Source: Shinella yambaruensis (GTDB taxonomy: Bacteria; Pseudomonadota; Alphaproteobacteria; Rhizobiales; Rhizobiaceae). From it: a DNA stretch of 64,000 bases. Below are positions 27,104 through 37,256 of this stretch, in pieces (within the stretch, counting starts at the first letter, position 1; each line of letters begins with the position of its first letter). The notes under the pieces are model-generated. The model was not told the origin of the DNA, ran no database searches, and saw only the letters and a program-made list of their open reading frames with translations. Both the position numbers and the translations under genes were made by a program. The stretch is from NCBI RefSeq assembly GCF_022899355.1, contig NZ_JALJCK010000005.1, positions 372,001-436,000 of the forward strand. The letters are read 5' to 3'.

Positions 27104-28558
27104 TCATCCTGCACTGGACACAAGCGCTCGAACCGACCGTAAGTCCTCAACAAAGAGAGCATGCTGGCGTTGGCGCTCCGCTTTGTCCGGCAGGCGCAGC
27201 AGGAAGGACGGATGGATGGTCGGGTACAGGACGACGTTGCCCTGCATGGCGATCGGCCTGCTGCGAAGCTGGCTCAGCGGCGTGCGCTCGCCGCTCAGCG
27301 CGTAGATCGCGGTCGCACCGAGCGCCACGATCAGCTTCGGCTTCACGAGTTCCACCTCCCTGGCCAGCCACCAGCGGCAATGTTGGATCTCACCCTGGTT
27401 TGGCTTCTGGTGAATGCGGCGCTTGCCGCGCGGCTCATATTTGAAGTGCTTGACCGCATTGGTCAGATAGAGCGTATCGCGGGCAATGCTGGCTTCCTTC
27501 AGCGCCGCGTCGAACACCCTTCCCGCCGGGCCGACGAACGGGCGGCCGCTCAGGTCTTCCTGATCACCCGGCTGCTCGCCGACCATCATGAGGCGCGCAT
27601 CCTGCGGCCCTTCTCCGAAGACGGTCTGCGTGGCCGTGCAATGCAGCGGGCAGCGCGTGCAATGGCGGGCCTCTGCGCGCAACGCCTCCAGCGTGCCGGC
27701 TTCCGCCAATCCCGGTTCGGCGATGGCCTGCGCGGCTTCCTTCAGCCGATAGTGAAAGGCCGGCGGGTCGCTGGCGGCGCGTTCGGCCATCGCGCGCACA
27801 TTGGCCTCCGCATTGGCGATCAGTTCGGGGATCAGCGCGGCTTCCGGCAGGTTGCGCCAGTATTTCTTCGGCATCTCCGCCTGCATGGCCCTGATCTTGA
27901 GCCGCGCGGGATTGAAGATGCTGGCATAGTAGGTGCGCCAGAGTTCGTCCGTCGGGTCGCCGTGCCCGGGATCATCGCCCGGCCGCGTGTCGGCGATCAG
28001 GGCTTCGCCGTCCCAGCTCGCCGTGCCCTTCGGCGTGGCGATGATCCAGTCCATATCGGCAAAGCGGCGGCGGAAGAACGGCGCGGTTCGGGCGACGACG
28101 AAATGCGTCGGTTCGAACCAGGCGAAGAACCGCCGGCGACCTCCGGCCTCCCCTGCGATTTCCTTGAAGCGGACGAAGGCCGTCATCTTGTGGCTGTCGC
28201 GCGCGACGTTCCTGGCCAGAAGCCGCGCCCAGGCGACATCCTTGTCCGACGTCAGCTCCAGCAGGCGACGGTCAGATTGCAGCCGCCAGAGCAGCCGATA
28301 GAGCAGATGAAAGCGCCCCGGCTCGGTGTGGCACGCGACGGCTTCGGCGAGCGGCAGGAAGGAAGGCGGCACGACGACCGGCGGCGCGGCGGCATCGGGC
28401 GCCGGCAGGTCGGGTGGGGCGCTCGCCTCGAAGAGGCCTATATCGCCCTGAATGCGCCAGTCCACGTCGCGCGGCGAAATACCGGCAGCCGCCAGCGCCC
28501 GCGCCGCATCGCGCCATTCGGAAAAATCACCGCGGCCGAGCAAGGGGATCGTGTGCAT
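27104..28558 (-). CDS. udgX: UdgX-type uracil-DNA-binding protein with N-terminal DUF4130 domain
   Basis: 484 residues. The N-terminal half (about 55-255) is the DUF4130 domain that commonly accompanies the radical-SAM partner. The C-terminal half (about 290-480) is a family 4-like uracil-DNA glycosylase with iron-sulfur cysteines (HCTRCPLHC), motif MMVGEQPGDQEDLSGRPFVG and the R-loop KRRIHQKPNQ. The His in that KRRIH loop is the residue by which UdgX proteins are known to attach covalently to uracil in DNA. The start MHTIPLLGRG at 28558 overlaps the previous stop by one base. It lies in the SOS-type operon with the radical-SAM gene. Confidence 0.93.
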   Translation of the reverse strand: MHTIPLLGRGDFSEWRDAARALAAAGISPRDVDWRIQGDIGLFEASAPPDLPAPDAAAPPVVVPPSFLPLAEAVACHTEPGRFHLLYRLLWRLQSDRRLLELTSDKDVAWARLLARNVARDSHKMTAFVRFKEIAGEAGGRRRFFAWFEPTHFVVARTAPFFRRRFADMDWIIATPKGTASWDGEALIADTRPGDDPGHGDPTDELWRTYYASIFNPARLKIRAMQAEMPKKYWRNLPEAALIPELIANAEANVRAMAERAASDPPAFHYRLKEAAQAIAEPGLAEAGTLEALRAEARHCTRCPLHCTATQTVFGEGPQDARLMMVGEQPGDQEDLSGRPFVGPAGRVFDAALKEASIARDTLYLTNAVKHFKYEPRGKRRIHQKPNQGEIQHCRWWLAREVELVKPKLIVALGATAIYALSGERTPLSQLRSRPIAMQGNVVLYPTIHPSFLLRLPDKAERQRQHALFVEDLRSVRALVSSAG

Positions 28559-29787
28559 CAGAGCAGCGAAAGCTGTTCCGGTTTCGGGGCAAAGAGCGTC
28601 TTGAGGTCTGCACGGTCGGCAAGACGCCGGGGTGTCCATCCCTCCGCCTCGATGAAGGCGCGCACCTTGCGCAGGGAAACGCCGAGCCGCGCCAGATCCT
28701 CCAACCGCAGGCGGCGAAAGCGGCGGCTGGACAGGATCGCATCCACCGTCTTCAGGCCGAACCCCGGTACGCGCAACAGGGTTTCGCGCTCCGCACGGTT
28801 GACGTTCACAGGAAAGGTCTGGCGGTGGGTTAGCGCCCAGGCAAGCTTGGGGTCCATGTCCAGATCGAGCATGCCGCCTATCGATGCCGTGATCTCGTCC
28901 ACACCGAAACCGTAAAAGCGATAAAGCCAGTCAGCCTGATAGAGCCGATGTTCGCGCACCAGCGGCGGCTTGATGAGCGGCAGCGCGCGGGAGGCATCGG
29001 GAATAGGGCTGAAGGCGGAATAATAGACACGTTTCAGGCCGTAGCTGCCGTAGAGCCGGGCGCTGGTCCTCAGGATCGTCGCATCGTCGGCTCCATCGGC
29101 GCCAACGATCATCTGTGTGCTCTGCCCGCCCGGCACGAAACGCTTGCGGCGCCTGGTCTGCAAGGTCGGCTCGTCCGCCGCCTCGATCTTGCGGCGCAAA
29201 TCGCCCATCGCACGACGAATGCCGTCCGGCCGCTTCTCGGGCGCAAGACGCCCGATGCCCGCGTCCGTCGGCAGTTCGATGTTGAGCGACAGGCGGTCCG
29301 CATAGAGTCCCGCCTCCTCGATCAGCTCCGGAGCGGCATCGGGGATCGACTTGAGGTGAATATAACCGCGGAAGCCGTGCACCGTGCGCAGGTCCCGCGC
29401 CACGCGGACCATCTCGCCCATCGTATGATCCGACGAGCGGATGATCCCGGACGACAGGAAAAGCCCCTCGATATAATTGCGCCGATAGAATTCCAGCGTC
29501 AGCCAGACCACCTCATCCGGCGTGAAACGCGCACGCTCCACATTGCTTGAGGACCGGTTGATGCAATAGGCGCAGTCGAAGATACAGAAATTGGTGAGCA
29601 GGATCTTCAGAAGTGAAATACACCGCCCATCGGGCGCATATGCATGGCAGATCCCCGCACCTTCCGTGGAGCCAAGGCCGTTGGACCTGAGCGAATCCCG
29701 TTTCTCTGTCCCGCTGGAGGCGCATGACGCGTCGTATTTGGCGGCATCCGCCAGGATGGCCAAACGAGCCTGTAGCGATTTCTTCAT
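28558..29787 (-). CDS. putative DNA modification/repair radical SAM protein
   Basis: 409 residues. The radical-SAM [4Fe-4S] motif is CIFDCAYC, a CX3CX2C, near residue 70, followed by SSGIIRSSDHTMGEMV and other TIM-barrel strands. The C-terminus holds helix-hairpin-helix-like DNA-binding repeats (LLRVPGFGLKTVDAILSSRR, and LARLGVSLRKVRAFIEAEGW). This is the family genomically linked to DUF4130/UdgX; its chemistry is unknown. It is the first gene of the operon, with an alphaproteobacterial LexA box immediately upstream and no clear ribosome-binding site. Confidence 0.92.
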   Translation of the reverse strand: MKKSLQARLAILADAAKYDASCASSGTEKRDSLRSNGLGSTEGAGICHAYAPDGRCISLLKILLTNFCIFDCAYCINRSSSNVERARFTPDEVVWLTLEFYRRNYIEGLFLSSGIIRSSDHTMGEMVRVARDLRTVHGFRGYIHLKSIPDAAPELIEEAGLYADRLSLNIELPTDAGIGRLAPEKRPDGIRRAMGDLRRKIEAADEPTLQTRRRKRFVPGGQSTQMIVGADGADDATILRTSARLYGSYGLKRVYYSAFSPIPDASRALPLIKPPLVREHRLYQADWLYRFYGFGVDEITASIGGMLDLDMDPKLAWALTHRQTFPVNVNRAERETLLRVPGFGLKTVDAILSSRRFRRLRLEDLARLGVSLRKVRAFIEAEGWTPRRLADRADLKTLFAPKPEQLSLL

Positions 29788-29791
29788 AAAT

Positions 29792-29822
29792 GTTCACTAT
29801 ATGTTCCGTTTCGCGCTGTCAA
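29792..29822 (-). promoter_or_regulatory. LexA (SOS) box overlapping the radical-SAM/udgX promoter
   Basis: GTTC-ACTATAT-GTTC at 29792-29806 is an exact GTTC-N7-GTTC, the known alphaproteobacterial LexA site. On the minus strand a consensus -35 TTGACA (plus 29817-29822) is followed after 15 bases by TATAGT, or after 17 by TAGTGA, so the box covers the -10 region. The predicted transcript starts almost at the ATG (29787), which suggests a leaderless mRNA. Confidence 0.82.
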
Positions 29823-29895
29823 CAGATCTCCCGCAGCCCGGCGACGGCGCCGGGGAACATGAACACAAGCGTCCCCGTGATCCAGCCCCCACGCC

Positions 29896-31563
29896 TCACA
29901 TATTCGGATAGACAGGCCCCTCGCCGCCTTGGGGCGGGACCCAGTTGATGTTCTGGTTAGGGTCCTTGATGTCGCATGTCTTGCAGTGGACGCAGTTCTG
30001 CGCGTTGATGACGTAGACGTCCTGGCCGTCCTTCTCGACCCATTCATAGACACCGGCGGGACAGTAGCGGGTGGACGGGCCGGCATAGACGTCGAGCTCG
30101 GAGGTCTTCTGCAGCTCCGGGTTCTTGAGCTGGAGGTGGATCGGCTGGTCCTCCTCGTGGTTGGTGTTCGACAGGAACACCGAGGAGAGGCGGTCGAAGG
30201 TGAGCACCCCGTCCGGCTTCGGGTAGTCGATCTTGTTGTGCTTTGCCGCCGGCTCCAGGCTCTGCGCGTCCGTCTTGCCGTGCTTGAGCGTGCCGAAGAC
30301 GGAGAAGCCGAACAGCGTGTTCGTCCACATGTCGAGGCCGCCGAGCGCCACGCCGACCGCCGTGCCGAACTTCGACCACAGCGGCTTGACGTTGCGCACC
30401 TTCTTCAGGTCCGAGCCGATGGCGCAGTCGCGCCAGCCCTGCTCGATCTCGATCGGCTCGTCATTGGCCCGGCCCGCCGCAATCGCATCCGCCAGCTTCT
30501 CGGCCGCGAGGATGCCCAACAGCACCGCATTGTGGCTGCCCTTGATGCGCGGCACGTTGACGAAGCCGGCCGAGCAGCCGATCAGCGCCCCGCCGGGGAA
30601 GGACAGCTTCGGCACCGACTGGTAGCCGCCCTCGGTGATGGCGCGCGCGCCGTAGGAGAGGCGCTTGCCGCCCTCGAAGGTGCCCCTGATGGCGGGATGC
30701 GTCTTGAAGCGCTGGAACTCCTCGAAAGGATAGAGATAGGGGTTCTTGTAGTTGAGGTGCACGACGAAGCCGACGGCGACGAGGTTGTCCTCCAGGTGAT
30801 AGAGGAAGGAGCCGCCGCCGGTCTTCATGCCGAGCGGCCAGCCGAAGGAGTGCTGCACGAGGCCGGGCCTGTGGCTTTCGGGCTTGACCTGCCAGAGTTC
30901 CTTGAGGCCGATGCCGAACTTTTGCGGCTCGCGGCCCTCGTCCAGCCTGAACTTGGCGATGAGCTGCTTGGCGAGCGAGCCGCGCACGCCTTCCGAGATC
31001 AACGTGTACTTGCCGAGAAGCGCCATGCCGCGGGTATAGTTCGGGCCGGGCTCGCCATTGCGCTCGATGCCCATGTCGCCGGTGGCGACGCCGATGACGG
31101 CGCCCTCGTCGTTGTAGAGCACTTCGGTTGCGGCAAAGCCGGGATAGATCTCGACGCCGAGCTCTTCCGCCTTGATCGCGAGCCACCGACAGACATTGCC
31201 GAGCGAGACGATGTAGTTGCCGTGGTTGTTCATCAGCGGCGGCATGAAGGCGTTCGGCAGGCGGACGGAGCCGGCGGGGCCGAGAAAGAGGAAGCGGTCG
31301 TCGGTCACTTCGGTCTTGAAGGGATGGCCGGCGTCCTCGCGCCAGCCGGGCAGCAAGCGGTCGATGCCGATCGGATCGACGACGGCGCCCGACAGGATAT
31401 GCGCGCCGACTTCCGCGCCCTTCTCCAGCACGACGACGGAAAGCTCCGGGTTCACCTGCTTCAGCCGGATCGCCGCGGAAAGGCCCGCCGGACCCGCACC
31501 CACGATCACAACGTCGAATTCCATGCTCTCGCGTTCGGGGAGGTCTTCCGCCATCGACGCCAT
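29896..31563 (-). CDS. electron-transfer flavoprotein:ubiquinone oxidoreductase
   Basis: 555 residues, normal for ETF-QO. N-terminal FAD site ([18 protein letters not shown]), central GRPCYG-like quinone/FAD domain ([40 protein letters not shown]) and a C-terminal 4Fe-4S cluster with CPAG and [14 protein letters not shown]. It passes electrons from reduced ETF to ubiquinone at the inner membrane. The start is 4 bases after the etfA stop. It is the last gene of the run starting with the acyl-CoA dehydrogenase at 37223. Confidence 0.95.
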   Translation of the reverse strand: MASMAEDLPERESMEFDVVIVGAGPAGLSAAIRLKQVNPELSVVVLEKGAEVGAHILSGAVVDPIGIDRLLPGWREDAGHPFKTEVTDDRFLFLGPAGSVRLPNAFMPPLMNNHGNYIVSLGNVCRWLAIKAEELGVEIYPGFAATEVLYNDEGAVIGVATGDMGIERNGEPGPNYTRGMALLGKYTLISEGVRGSLAKQLIAKFRLDEGREPQKFGIGLKELWQVKPESHRPGLVQHSFGWPLGMKTGGGSFLYHLEDNLVAVGFVVHLNYKNPYLYPFEEFQRFKTHPAIRGTFEGGKRLSYGARAITEGGYQSVPKLSFPGGALIGCSAGFVNVPRIKGSHNAVLLGILAAEKLADAIAAGRANDEPIEIEQGWRDCAIGSDLKKVRNVKPLWSKFGTAVGVALGGLDMWTNTLFGFSVFGTLKHGKTDAQSLEPAAKHNKIDYPKPDGVLTFDRLSSVFLSNTNHEEDQPIHLQLKNPELQKTSELDVYAGPSTRYCPAGVYEWVEKDGQDVYVINAQNCVHCKTCDIKDPNQNINWVPPQGGEGPVYPNM

Positions 31564-31567
31564 CCGG

Positions 31568-32497
31568 TCAAAGCGCCTTTTCGAGTTCGGGCAGGGCGTC
31601 GAAGAGGTCTGCGACGAGGCCGTAGTCTGCGACCTGGAAGATCGGCGCCTCCTCGTCCTTGTTGATCGCCACGATCACCTTCGAATCCTTCATGCCGGCA
31701 AGGTGCTGGATCGCGCCCGAGATGCCGCAGGCGATATAGAGCTGCGGCGCGACCACCTTGCCCGTCTGCCCGACCTGCCAGTCGTTCGGCGCATAGCCCG
31801 CATCGACCGCAGCGCGGCTTGCACCGACGGCGGCGCCGAGCTTGTCGGCCACCGGAAGGATCACCTCCTGGAACTTCTCCGACGAGCCGAGCGCACGGCC
31901 GCCCGAGATGATGATCTTCGCAGACGTCAGTTCCGGACGGTCGGAGGACGACAGCGCATCCTGAACGTGGGTGGAAAGACCCGGATTGGCAGCAGCCGAA
32001 ACGGTCTCGACCGAAGCACTGCCGCCCTCACCGGCTGCGGCGAAGGACGCCGTACGCACCGTGATCACCTTCTTGGCGTCAGTGGACTGGACGGTCTGGA
32101 TAGCGTTGCCCGCATAGATCGGACGCTTGAACGTGTCGGCCGAGACAACCTCGACAATTTCCGAGACCTGCGCGACATCGAGCAGGGCGGCAACGCGCGG
32201 CAGCACGTTCTTGCCGACCGAAGTCGCGGCCGAGACGATGGCGTCATAGCTGCCGGCAAGCGACACGATCAGCGCCGCCAGCGGCTCGGCGAGGTTGTTG
32301 GCGAGGCTTGCATCGTCGGCGAGCAGAACCTTCGTCACGCCCGACAGCTTCGCCGCCTGTTCGGCCGCGGCCCTGGCACCGGAGCCCGCGACGAGCACAT
32401 GCACGTCGGAGCCGATCTGCCCTGCCGCCGTCAGCGCCTTGGCGGTCTGGTCGGAAAGGTGTGCGTTGTCGTGGTCTGCCAGAAGAAGAATGGCCAT
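31568..32497 (-). CDS. etfA: electron transfer flavoprotein alpha subunit
   Basis: 309 residues. Complete ETF-alpha with the FAD-binding C-terminal domain: [18 protein letters not shown] and the signature [20 protein letters not shown]. With EtfB it forms the soluble heterodimer that accepts electrons from acyl-CoA and related dehydrogenases. It lies 27 bases after etfB and 4 bases before ETF-QO, in the same orientation. Confidence 0.96.
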   Translation of the reverse strand: MAILLLADHDNAHLSDQTAKALTAAGQIGSDVHVLVAGSGARAAAEQAAKLSGVTKVLLADDASLANNLAEPLAALIVSLAGSYDAIVSAATSVGKNVLPRVAALLDVAQVSEIVEVVSADTFKRPIYAGNAIQTVQSTDAKKVITVRTASFAAAGEGGSASVETVSAAANPGLSTHVQDALSSSDRPELTSAKIIISGGRALGSSEKFQEVILPVADKLGAAVGASRAAVDAGYAPNDWQVGQTGKVVAPQLYIACGISGAIQHLAGMKDSKVIVAINKDEEAPIFQVADYGLVADLFDALPELEKAL

Positions 32498-32524
32498 GTT
32501 CGTAATCTCCTCAAATCTCGCCGA

Positions 32525-33274
32525 TCAAAGCACGCCGGCTTCGGTCTTGAGCTTGTCGACCAGCTCGGCGACGCTCTTCACCTTGACGCCCGCCTTGCGG
32601 CCGGACGGCTCCTCGGTCTTCAGCACCTTCAGGCGCGGGCTCGTGTCGACGCCGAAGTCGGCCGGCGTCTTCCTGTCGAGCGGCTTCTTCTTCGCCTTCA
32701 TGATGTTCGGCAGCGAGGCATAACGCGGCTCGTTGAGGCGAAGGTCCGTCGTGACCACCGCCGGAAGCTTGACCTCGATGGTCTGCAGGCCGCCGTCGAC
32801 CTCGCGCGTCACGTTCGCCGAGCCATCGCCGATCTCCACCTTCGAGGCGAACGTCGCCTGCGCCCAGCCGAGCAGCGCCGACAGCATCTGGCCGGTCTGG
32901 TTCGAATCGTCGTCGATCGCCTGCTTGCCGACGATGACCAGACCCGGCTGTTCGGCTTCCGCCACGCCCTTGAGGATCTTGGCGACCGCCAGCGGCTCGA
33001 CCTGGTCCTCGGTCTCGACCAGCACGGCCCGGTCGGCGCCCATGGCCAAAGCCGTCCGCAACGTCTCCTCGGCCTTGGCCGGGCCGATCGACACCACGAC
33101 CACGTCCTCCGCCTTGCCCGCCTCCTTCAGCCGAAGCGCCTCTTCCACCGAAATCTCGTCGAACGGGTTCATCGACATCTTCACGTTCGCAAGCTCGACA
33201 CCCGAGCCATCCGCCTTCACACGGATCTTCACGTTGTAGTCAACGACACGCTTGATCGGTACGAGCAGTTTCAT
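32525..33274 (-). CDS. etfB: electron transfer flavoprotein beta subunit
   Basis: 249 residues starting [22 protein letters not shown]-binding region [20 protein letters not shown] and [20 protein letters not shown] are typical of EtfB, as is the C-terminal arm. The ATG at 33274 is only 11 bases after the stop of the TIM-barrel gene, so etfB appears to be transcribed with the catabolic genes upstream and not from its own promoter. This is the evidence for a dedicated electron chain. Confidence 0.95.
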   Translation of the reverse strand: MKLLVPIKRVVDYNVKIRVKADGSGVELANVKMSMNPFDEISVEEALRLKEAGKAEDVVVVSIGPAKAEETLRTALAMGADRAVLVETEDQVEPLAVAKILKGVAEAEQPGLVIVGKQAIDDDSNQTGQMLSALLGWAQATFASKVEIGDGSANVTREVDGGLQTIEVKLPAVVTTDLRLNEPRYASLPNIMKAKKKPLDRKTPADFGVDTSPRLKVLKTEEPSGRKAGVKVKSVAELVDKLKTEAGVL

Positions 33275-33285
33275 GGGGTAACCTT

Positions 33286-34143
33286 TCAGCAAAGCGTACG
33301 GAAGCGCTCGACGATCACGTCCAGCACCTCGTTCGGGTCTCGTTTCCACCAGTTGCCGGCCGAGAAGATTTCCACCTCGCAGGGGCCGGCATAGCCGGCG
33401 CCCTCCACGGCCGCGCGAATGGCTTTCAGATCGGCCACGCCGTCGCCCATCATGCCGCGATCGAGCAGCACGTCGGTCGTATCGGCCAGCCAGTCGCAGA
33501 GATGGTAGCCGAACAGGCGGCCAGGGCCGGCGCGGCGCAACTGGGTTTCGAGGTCGCTGTCCCACCAGACATGATAGACATCGACGGCGATGCCGAGGTT
33601 GGGCGCGCCGACTTTTTCGCAGAGATCGACGGCATCGCGCAGCGTCGTCAGGCAGGAGCGGTTTCCGGCATAGACGGGATGAAGCGGTTCGAGCGCAAGC
33701 CGCACGCCGCACGCCTGCGCATACGGCGCGAGTTCCGCGACCCGGTCGGCGAGGATCTTCAGGCTGGCGGCGGTTCCTTTGGTGCCGGGATGTACGCCCC
33801 CGACGACGATGGTCAGCACCGGGGCACCGAGCGCTGCGGCCATGTCGACCGAGGCCTTTGCCCCGTCCATTACCGCCTGCCGGTCCGTCGCCTCGCCCCC
33901 GACGAGGAAGGGCGTGCGGCAAAGCCCGGCGACCGACAGGCCGGCGGCGCGCACCCGCTCGCCGATCTTCGCCGCGCGCGTCCCGATTTCCCGCCGCCAG
34001 AAGACGATGGAGCCGAAGCCGCGCGCCGCGCAAGCATCGATGACCCGCTCCGGCGGCCAGCCTGCGCCGTAGCCATCCAGATTGTGTCCGAGGCTCGCAG
34101 TGTTGAGCGCGAGCGCCGAATGGTCGGCCGAGAAGTCGCGCAT
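33286..34143 (-). CDS. sugar phosphate isomerase/epimerase family TIM barrel
   Basis: 285 residues of the AP-endonuclease-2/xylose-isomerase-like superfamily. Metal ligands are suggested by [10 protein letters not shown] (Glu), [12 protein letters not shown] (Asp, His), GYHLCDW (His) and [12 protein letters not shown] (Glu). Family members isomerise, epimerise or dehydrate sugars and inositols. It is often found beside DUF993 genes, as here (3 bases apart). Substrate unknown. Confidence 0.85.
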   Translation of the reverse strand: MRDFSADHSALALNTASLGHNLDGYGAGWPPERVIDACAARGFGSIVFWRREIGTRAAKIGERVRAAGLSVAGLCRTPFLVGGEATDRQAVMDGAKASVDMAAALGAPVLTIVVGGVHPGTKGTAASLKILADRVAELAPYAQACGVRLALEPLHPVYAGNRSCLTTLRDAVDLCEKVGAPNLGIAVDVYHVWWDSDLETQLRRAGPGRLFGYHLCDWLADTTDVLLDRGMMGDGVADLKAIRAAVEGAGYAGPCEVEIFSAGNWWKRDPNEVLDVIVERFRTLC

Positions 34144-34146
34144 CGC

Positions 34147-35295
34147 CTATGCCCCATAGAGGGTGAGCAGCCTCTTCATGCGCTCGACGGCGCATTCAGG
34201 GTCGCGCAGCAGGCCGCACTGGTCGGCCAGGCGGAAGATCTCGACGAAATAAGGCAGCGGGCGCATGGCCTGTGCGCCGTTCAGCATGACAAAGTGATCC
34301 TGGAAGCCGTTCAGCCAGGCAAGGAACACCACGCCGGTCTTGTAATACCGGGTCGGCGCGCGGAAGATCAGCCGGGCGAGCGGCACGGTCGGATCGAGCG
34401 TCGCGCGGAAGCCTGCCCTGTCGCCTTCACCCAGCCGCTCGACCGCATAGGCTGCCGCGGGTGCCAGCGGATCGAATATGCCGAGCAGGGCATGGGAGAA
34501 GCCCTCGCCGTCGCCCTCGACAAGCTCTGGATAGTTGAAATCGTCACCCGTATACATCTTCACGCCCGCCGGCAGCCGGCGGCGCATGACGATCTCCTTC
34601 TCCTTGTCGAGGAGGGAAATCTTGATGCCATCCACCTTGGCCATGTTCTCCTCGATGACCGCAAGCGCGGTCTGCATGGCCGGATCGAAATCGACGGTGC
34701 CCCAATAGCCGGCAAGCTGCGGATCGAACATGTCGCCCAGCCAGTGGAGGATCACCGGCTCGTCGCAGGCGGCAAGCACGTCCGAATAGATCCTGACATA
34801 GTCTTCCGGTCCCTTCGCGGCGCGGACAAGCGCGCGAGAGGCCATCAGGATGATGCGTCCGCCGAGCTTCTGGATGGCTTCGGCCTGCTCCAGATAGGCC
34901 TTGCGGACATCGTCGAGGCTGGTGGCCGCCGCCGGATCGAGATGGTCGGTGCCGCAGCCGTTCGCCACCAGCGCATCGGGCAGTTCCTCGCGCGTGCGGC
35001 GGATGAGCTCGAGCGCGCCCGGCCAGTCGAGGCCCATGCCGCGTTGCGCCGTATCCATGGCCTCCGCGATGCCAAGGCCGAGGCCGGCGAGATAGCGGCG
35101 GAACTCCATCGTCTTCGCCCAATCGACCGTCGCGCGGCCGGATGGGTCGTTGGCGGTGAAGGGATCGGCGACGACATGGGCGGCGGAATAGACGACGCGG
35201 GCGGGGTTCCGGCCAAGCGTCGCGGCGGCGATCGGCCTGCCAGACAGAAAATAGTCGGAAAGGCGGCCATCGGTATCGGGAAGCGCAATTTTCAT
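34147..35295 (-). CDS. dihydrodipicolinate synthase-like protein (DUF993)
   Basis: 382 residues of the DUF993 family, a class I aldolase-like TIM barrel distantly related to DapA. Family features seen are [26 protein letters not shown], and [14 protein letters not shown], where a Lys is well placed for a Schiff base. A retro-aldol or lyase reaction on a sugar-derived acid is plausible by family, but no member's reaction is known to me. It sits between the SDR (9-base gap) and the TIM-barrel gene (3 bases) in the operon. Confidence 0.82.
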   Translation of the reverse strand: MKIALPDTDGRLSDYFLSGRPIAAATLGRNPARVVYSAAHVVADPFTANDPSGRATVDWAKTMEFRRYLAGLGLGIAEAMDTAQRGMGLDWPGALELIRRTREELPDALVANGCGTDHLDPAAATSLDDVRKAYLEQAEAIQKLGGRIILMASRALVRAAKGPEDYVRIYSDVLAACDEPVILHWLGDMFDPQLAGYWGTVDFDPAMQTALAVIEENMAKVDGIKISLLDKEKEIVMRRRLPAGVKMYTGDDFNYPELVEGDGEGFSHALLGIFDPLAPAAAYAVERLGEGDRAGFRATLDPTVPLARLIFRAPTRYYKTGVVFLAWLNGFQDHFVMLNGAQAMRPLPYFVEIFRLADQCGLLRDPECAVERMKRLLTLYGA

Positions 35296-35304
35296 GGCAA
35301 GACC

Positions 35305-36084
35305 TCAGAAGCGCGGAATGAGCATGCCGGCATCGGCCGGGATCGACAGTCCGGTGGTGTAGGGAAGCCGCCCCGACGCGAGCGAGGCAACCAGCGCGCC
35401 GATATCGTCTGGCTGGCCGACGCGTGGAAACAGGGTCAGGCCCTGCTCGGCCCGCTCGCGATAGGCGTCGATGACCGGCGCGGTCATCTCGGTGGCGATC
35501 AGGCCCGGCTGGACGTCGTAGACCGCGATCTCCTCGCGCCCGAGCCGGACGGCGAGCGCCTTGGAGACCATGGCGGCGGCTGCCTTCGAGGCGCAATATT
35601 CCGAACGCTGCTCGGCCACCGCGACGGCGTTCGAGGAAGTGACGTTGACGATGGAGTGGAAGAGCGGGGAGCGCTCCCGCGACAGCAGGCGACGGGCAAA
35701 GGCCTGGCTGAGGAAGAACATGGCCTTCGCATTGACGGCGAGGCAGCGGTCCCAGCTCTCTTCCGACACGTCCAGCATGTCGCCGCGCCTCAGCACGCCG
35801 ACACCGGCATTGTTGACGAGCGTCGTCAGCCGGCCGAGCTTTTCCTCGACGACGGCGAGGGCGGCGTCATGGCCGCCAACCCGCGTGACGTCGAACGGTG
35901 CGGCGGCGACCGGCGCACCGAGGGCGGCGACCCGCGCCACGGCGGCCGACAGTTCCGCGTCGTCGACCGGACCGTTGACGGCGACGGCGAAACCCTCGCG
36001 CGCCAAGGCTTCCGCGACCGCAAGCCCGATACCGCGCGAGGAGCCTGTCACGAGCGCGACCGGGCGGACGGACGCGGCTCTCAT
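35305..36084 (-). CDS. SDR-family 3-oxoacyl reductase-like dehydrogenase
   Basis: 259 residues. Classical short-chain dehydrogenase: cofactor motif VTGSSRGIGLAVAEAL, NNAGVGVLRRGD (NNAG), Ser in NVTSSNAVAV and the catalytic Tyr/Lys in SEYCASKAAAAMV. Related to FabG-type or 3-ketoacyl-CoA/3-hydroxyacyl dehydrogenases and sugar dehydrogenases. The start at 36084 overlaps the acyl-CoA dehydrogenase stop by four bases. Within the operon it could oxidise a hydroxyacyl-CoA, which is an inference from context. Confidence 0.9.
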   Translation of the reverse strand: MRAASVRPVALVTGSSRGIGLAVAEALAREGFAVAVNGPVDDAELSAAVARVAALGAPVAAAPFDVTRVGGHDAALAVVEEKLGRLTTLVNNAGVGVLRRGDMLDVSEESWDRCLAVNAKAMFFLSQAFARRLLSRERSPLFHSIVNVTSSNAVAVAEQRSEYCASKAAAAMVSKALAVRLGREEIAVYDVQPGLIATEMTAPVIDAYRERAEQGLTLFPRVGQPDDIGALVASLASGRLPYTTGLSIPADAGMLIPRF

Positions 36085-37223
36085 TCCCTTGCGCCCTTCT
36101 TCAGGAGTTCGCGGGCGATGATCATGCGCTGGATCTGGTTGGTGCCCTCGTAGATCTGCGTGATCTTGGCATCGCGATAGAGGCGCTCCACCTCGAAACC
36201 GCGAATATAACCGGAGCCGCCGAACACCTGCACGGCATCCGCCGTCCTCTGCACGGCCATGTCGCCGGCGAAGCACTTGGCGATCGAGCAGGCCTTCGTC
36301 GCATCCGTGCCGGCGTCGATCTTCGAGGCGGCGGAGCGGACGAGCAGGCGGGCGGCCTCTATATCCTTGGCCATGTCGGCCAGCAGCCATTGCACGCCCT
36401 GGAAATCGGCGATGGCCTTGCCGAACTGTTTTCGCGTGCCGGCATAGTCGAGTGCGGCCTCGAGGCCGGCCTGGGCGATGCCGACCGCCAGCGAGGCGAT
36501 GCCGACGCGGCCCTTGTCCAAGACCGACATCATCATGTGGAAGCCGCGGCCCTCCGTGCCGAGCAACGCATCGGCCGAAAGACGGACATCGGTAAAATTG
36601 AGCGCGCCGACCTGGCTGGCGCGCTGGCCCATCTTGTGTTCCTTCGGGCCGCGCTCGACGCCCGCCGCATGCAGGTCGACGATGAAGATCGACATGCCGC
36701 GGTTTCCCGCTTCCTTGTCGGTGCGCGCAAGCACGAAGCCGTAATCGGCGACCGGCGCATTGTGAATCCAGATCTTGCCGCCGTTCAGCCGCCAGCCATT
36801 GCCGTCGCGCGTCGCCGTCGTGCGGATGCCCGAGACGTCGGTGCCGGCCTCCGGCTCGGTGATGCAATAGGCGACCTTGGCGCGCATGCCGAGAATGTCC
36901 GGCAGCATCGCCTGCTGACGCTCCGTCCCGTGACGGACCAGCAGGGACGATATGAGTTCGAGCAGGCCGCACTGGTCGGCGACGGAGGCGTAGCCGCGGC
37001 TCAGCTCCTCCATGACGAGGGCGTAGGTCACCGTGTCGAAGCCCGGACCGCCCAGCGCTTCCGGTACGCCGATGCCGAACAGGCCAAGCTTGGCCATCTC
37101 GTCGTAGAGCTCCGCCGGGAAACGTTCCGCGCGGTCCAGCTCCTCGGCGACCGGCCGGATCACTTCATCGGCGAATGTGCGCGCCATCTCGCGCACCTGC
37201 TCCTGCACTTCTGTGAGATACAT
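36081..37223 (-). CDS. acyl-CoA dehydrogenase
   Basis: 380 residues, the standard length. FAD/acyl-CoA motifs: VAYCITEPEAGTDVSGIRTT, WIHNAPVADYGFVLAR, RKQFGKAIADFQGVQWLLAD, QVFGGSGYIRGFEVERLYRD, and the catalytic Glu in TQIYEGTNQIQRMIIAR at the short/branched-chain-type position. It introduces a 2,3 double bond in an acyl-CoA and hands electrons to ETF, encoded in the same operon. It is the first gene of the run down to ETF-QO. The start codon is 18 bases after the TetR-type palindrome at 37241. Confidence 0.95.
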   Translation of the reverse strand: MYLTEVQEQVREMARTFADEVIRPVAEELDRAERFPAELYDEMAKLGLFGIGVPEALGGPGFDTVTYALVMEELSRGYASVADQCGLLELISSLLVRHGTERQQAMLPDILGMRAKVAYCITEPEAGTDVSGIRTTATRDGNGWRLNGGKIWIHNAPVADYGFVLARTDKEAGNRGMSIFIVDLHAAGVERGPKEHKMGQRASQVGALNFTDVRLSADALLGTEGRGFHMMMSVLDKGRVGIASLAVGIAQAGLEAALDYAGTRKQFGKAIADFQGVQWLLADMAKDIEAARLLVRSAASKIDAGTDATKACSIAKCFAGDMAVQRTADAVQVFGGSGYIRGFEVERLYRDAKITQIYEGTNQIQRMIIARELLKKGARE

Positions 37224-37240
37224 TCGATTCCTCCAATGTA

Positions 37241-37256
37241 GTAACTATCTAGTTAC
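37241..37256. promoter_or_regulatory. TetR-type operator, copy 1 (perfect palindrome)
   Basis: GTAACTA-TC-TAGTTAC, a perfect 7-bp inverted repeat with a 2-bp centre, 18 bases upstream of the acyl-CoA dehydrogenase start. It is the best copy of the 16-mer shared by five promoters of the right-hand region. Confidence 0.8.
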
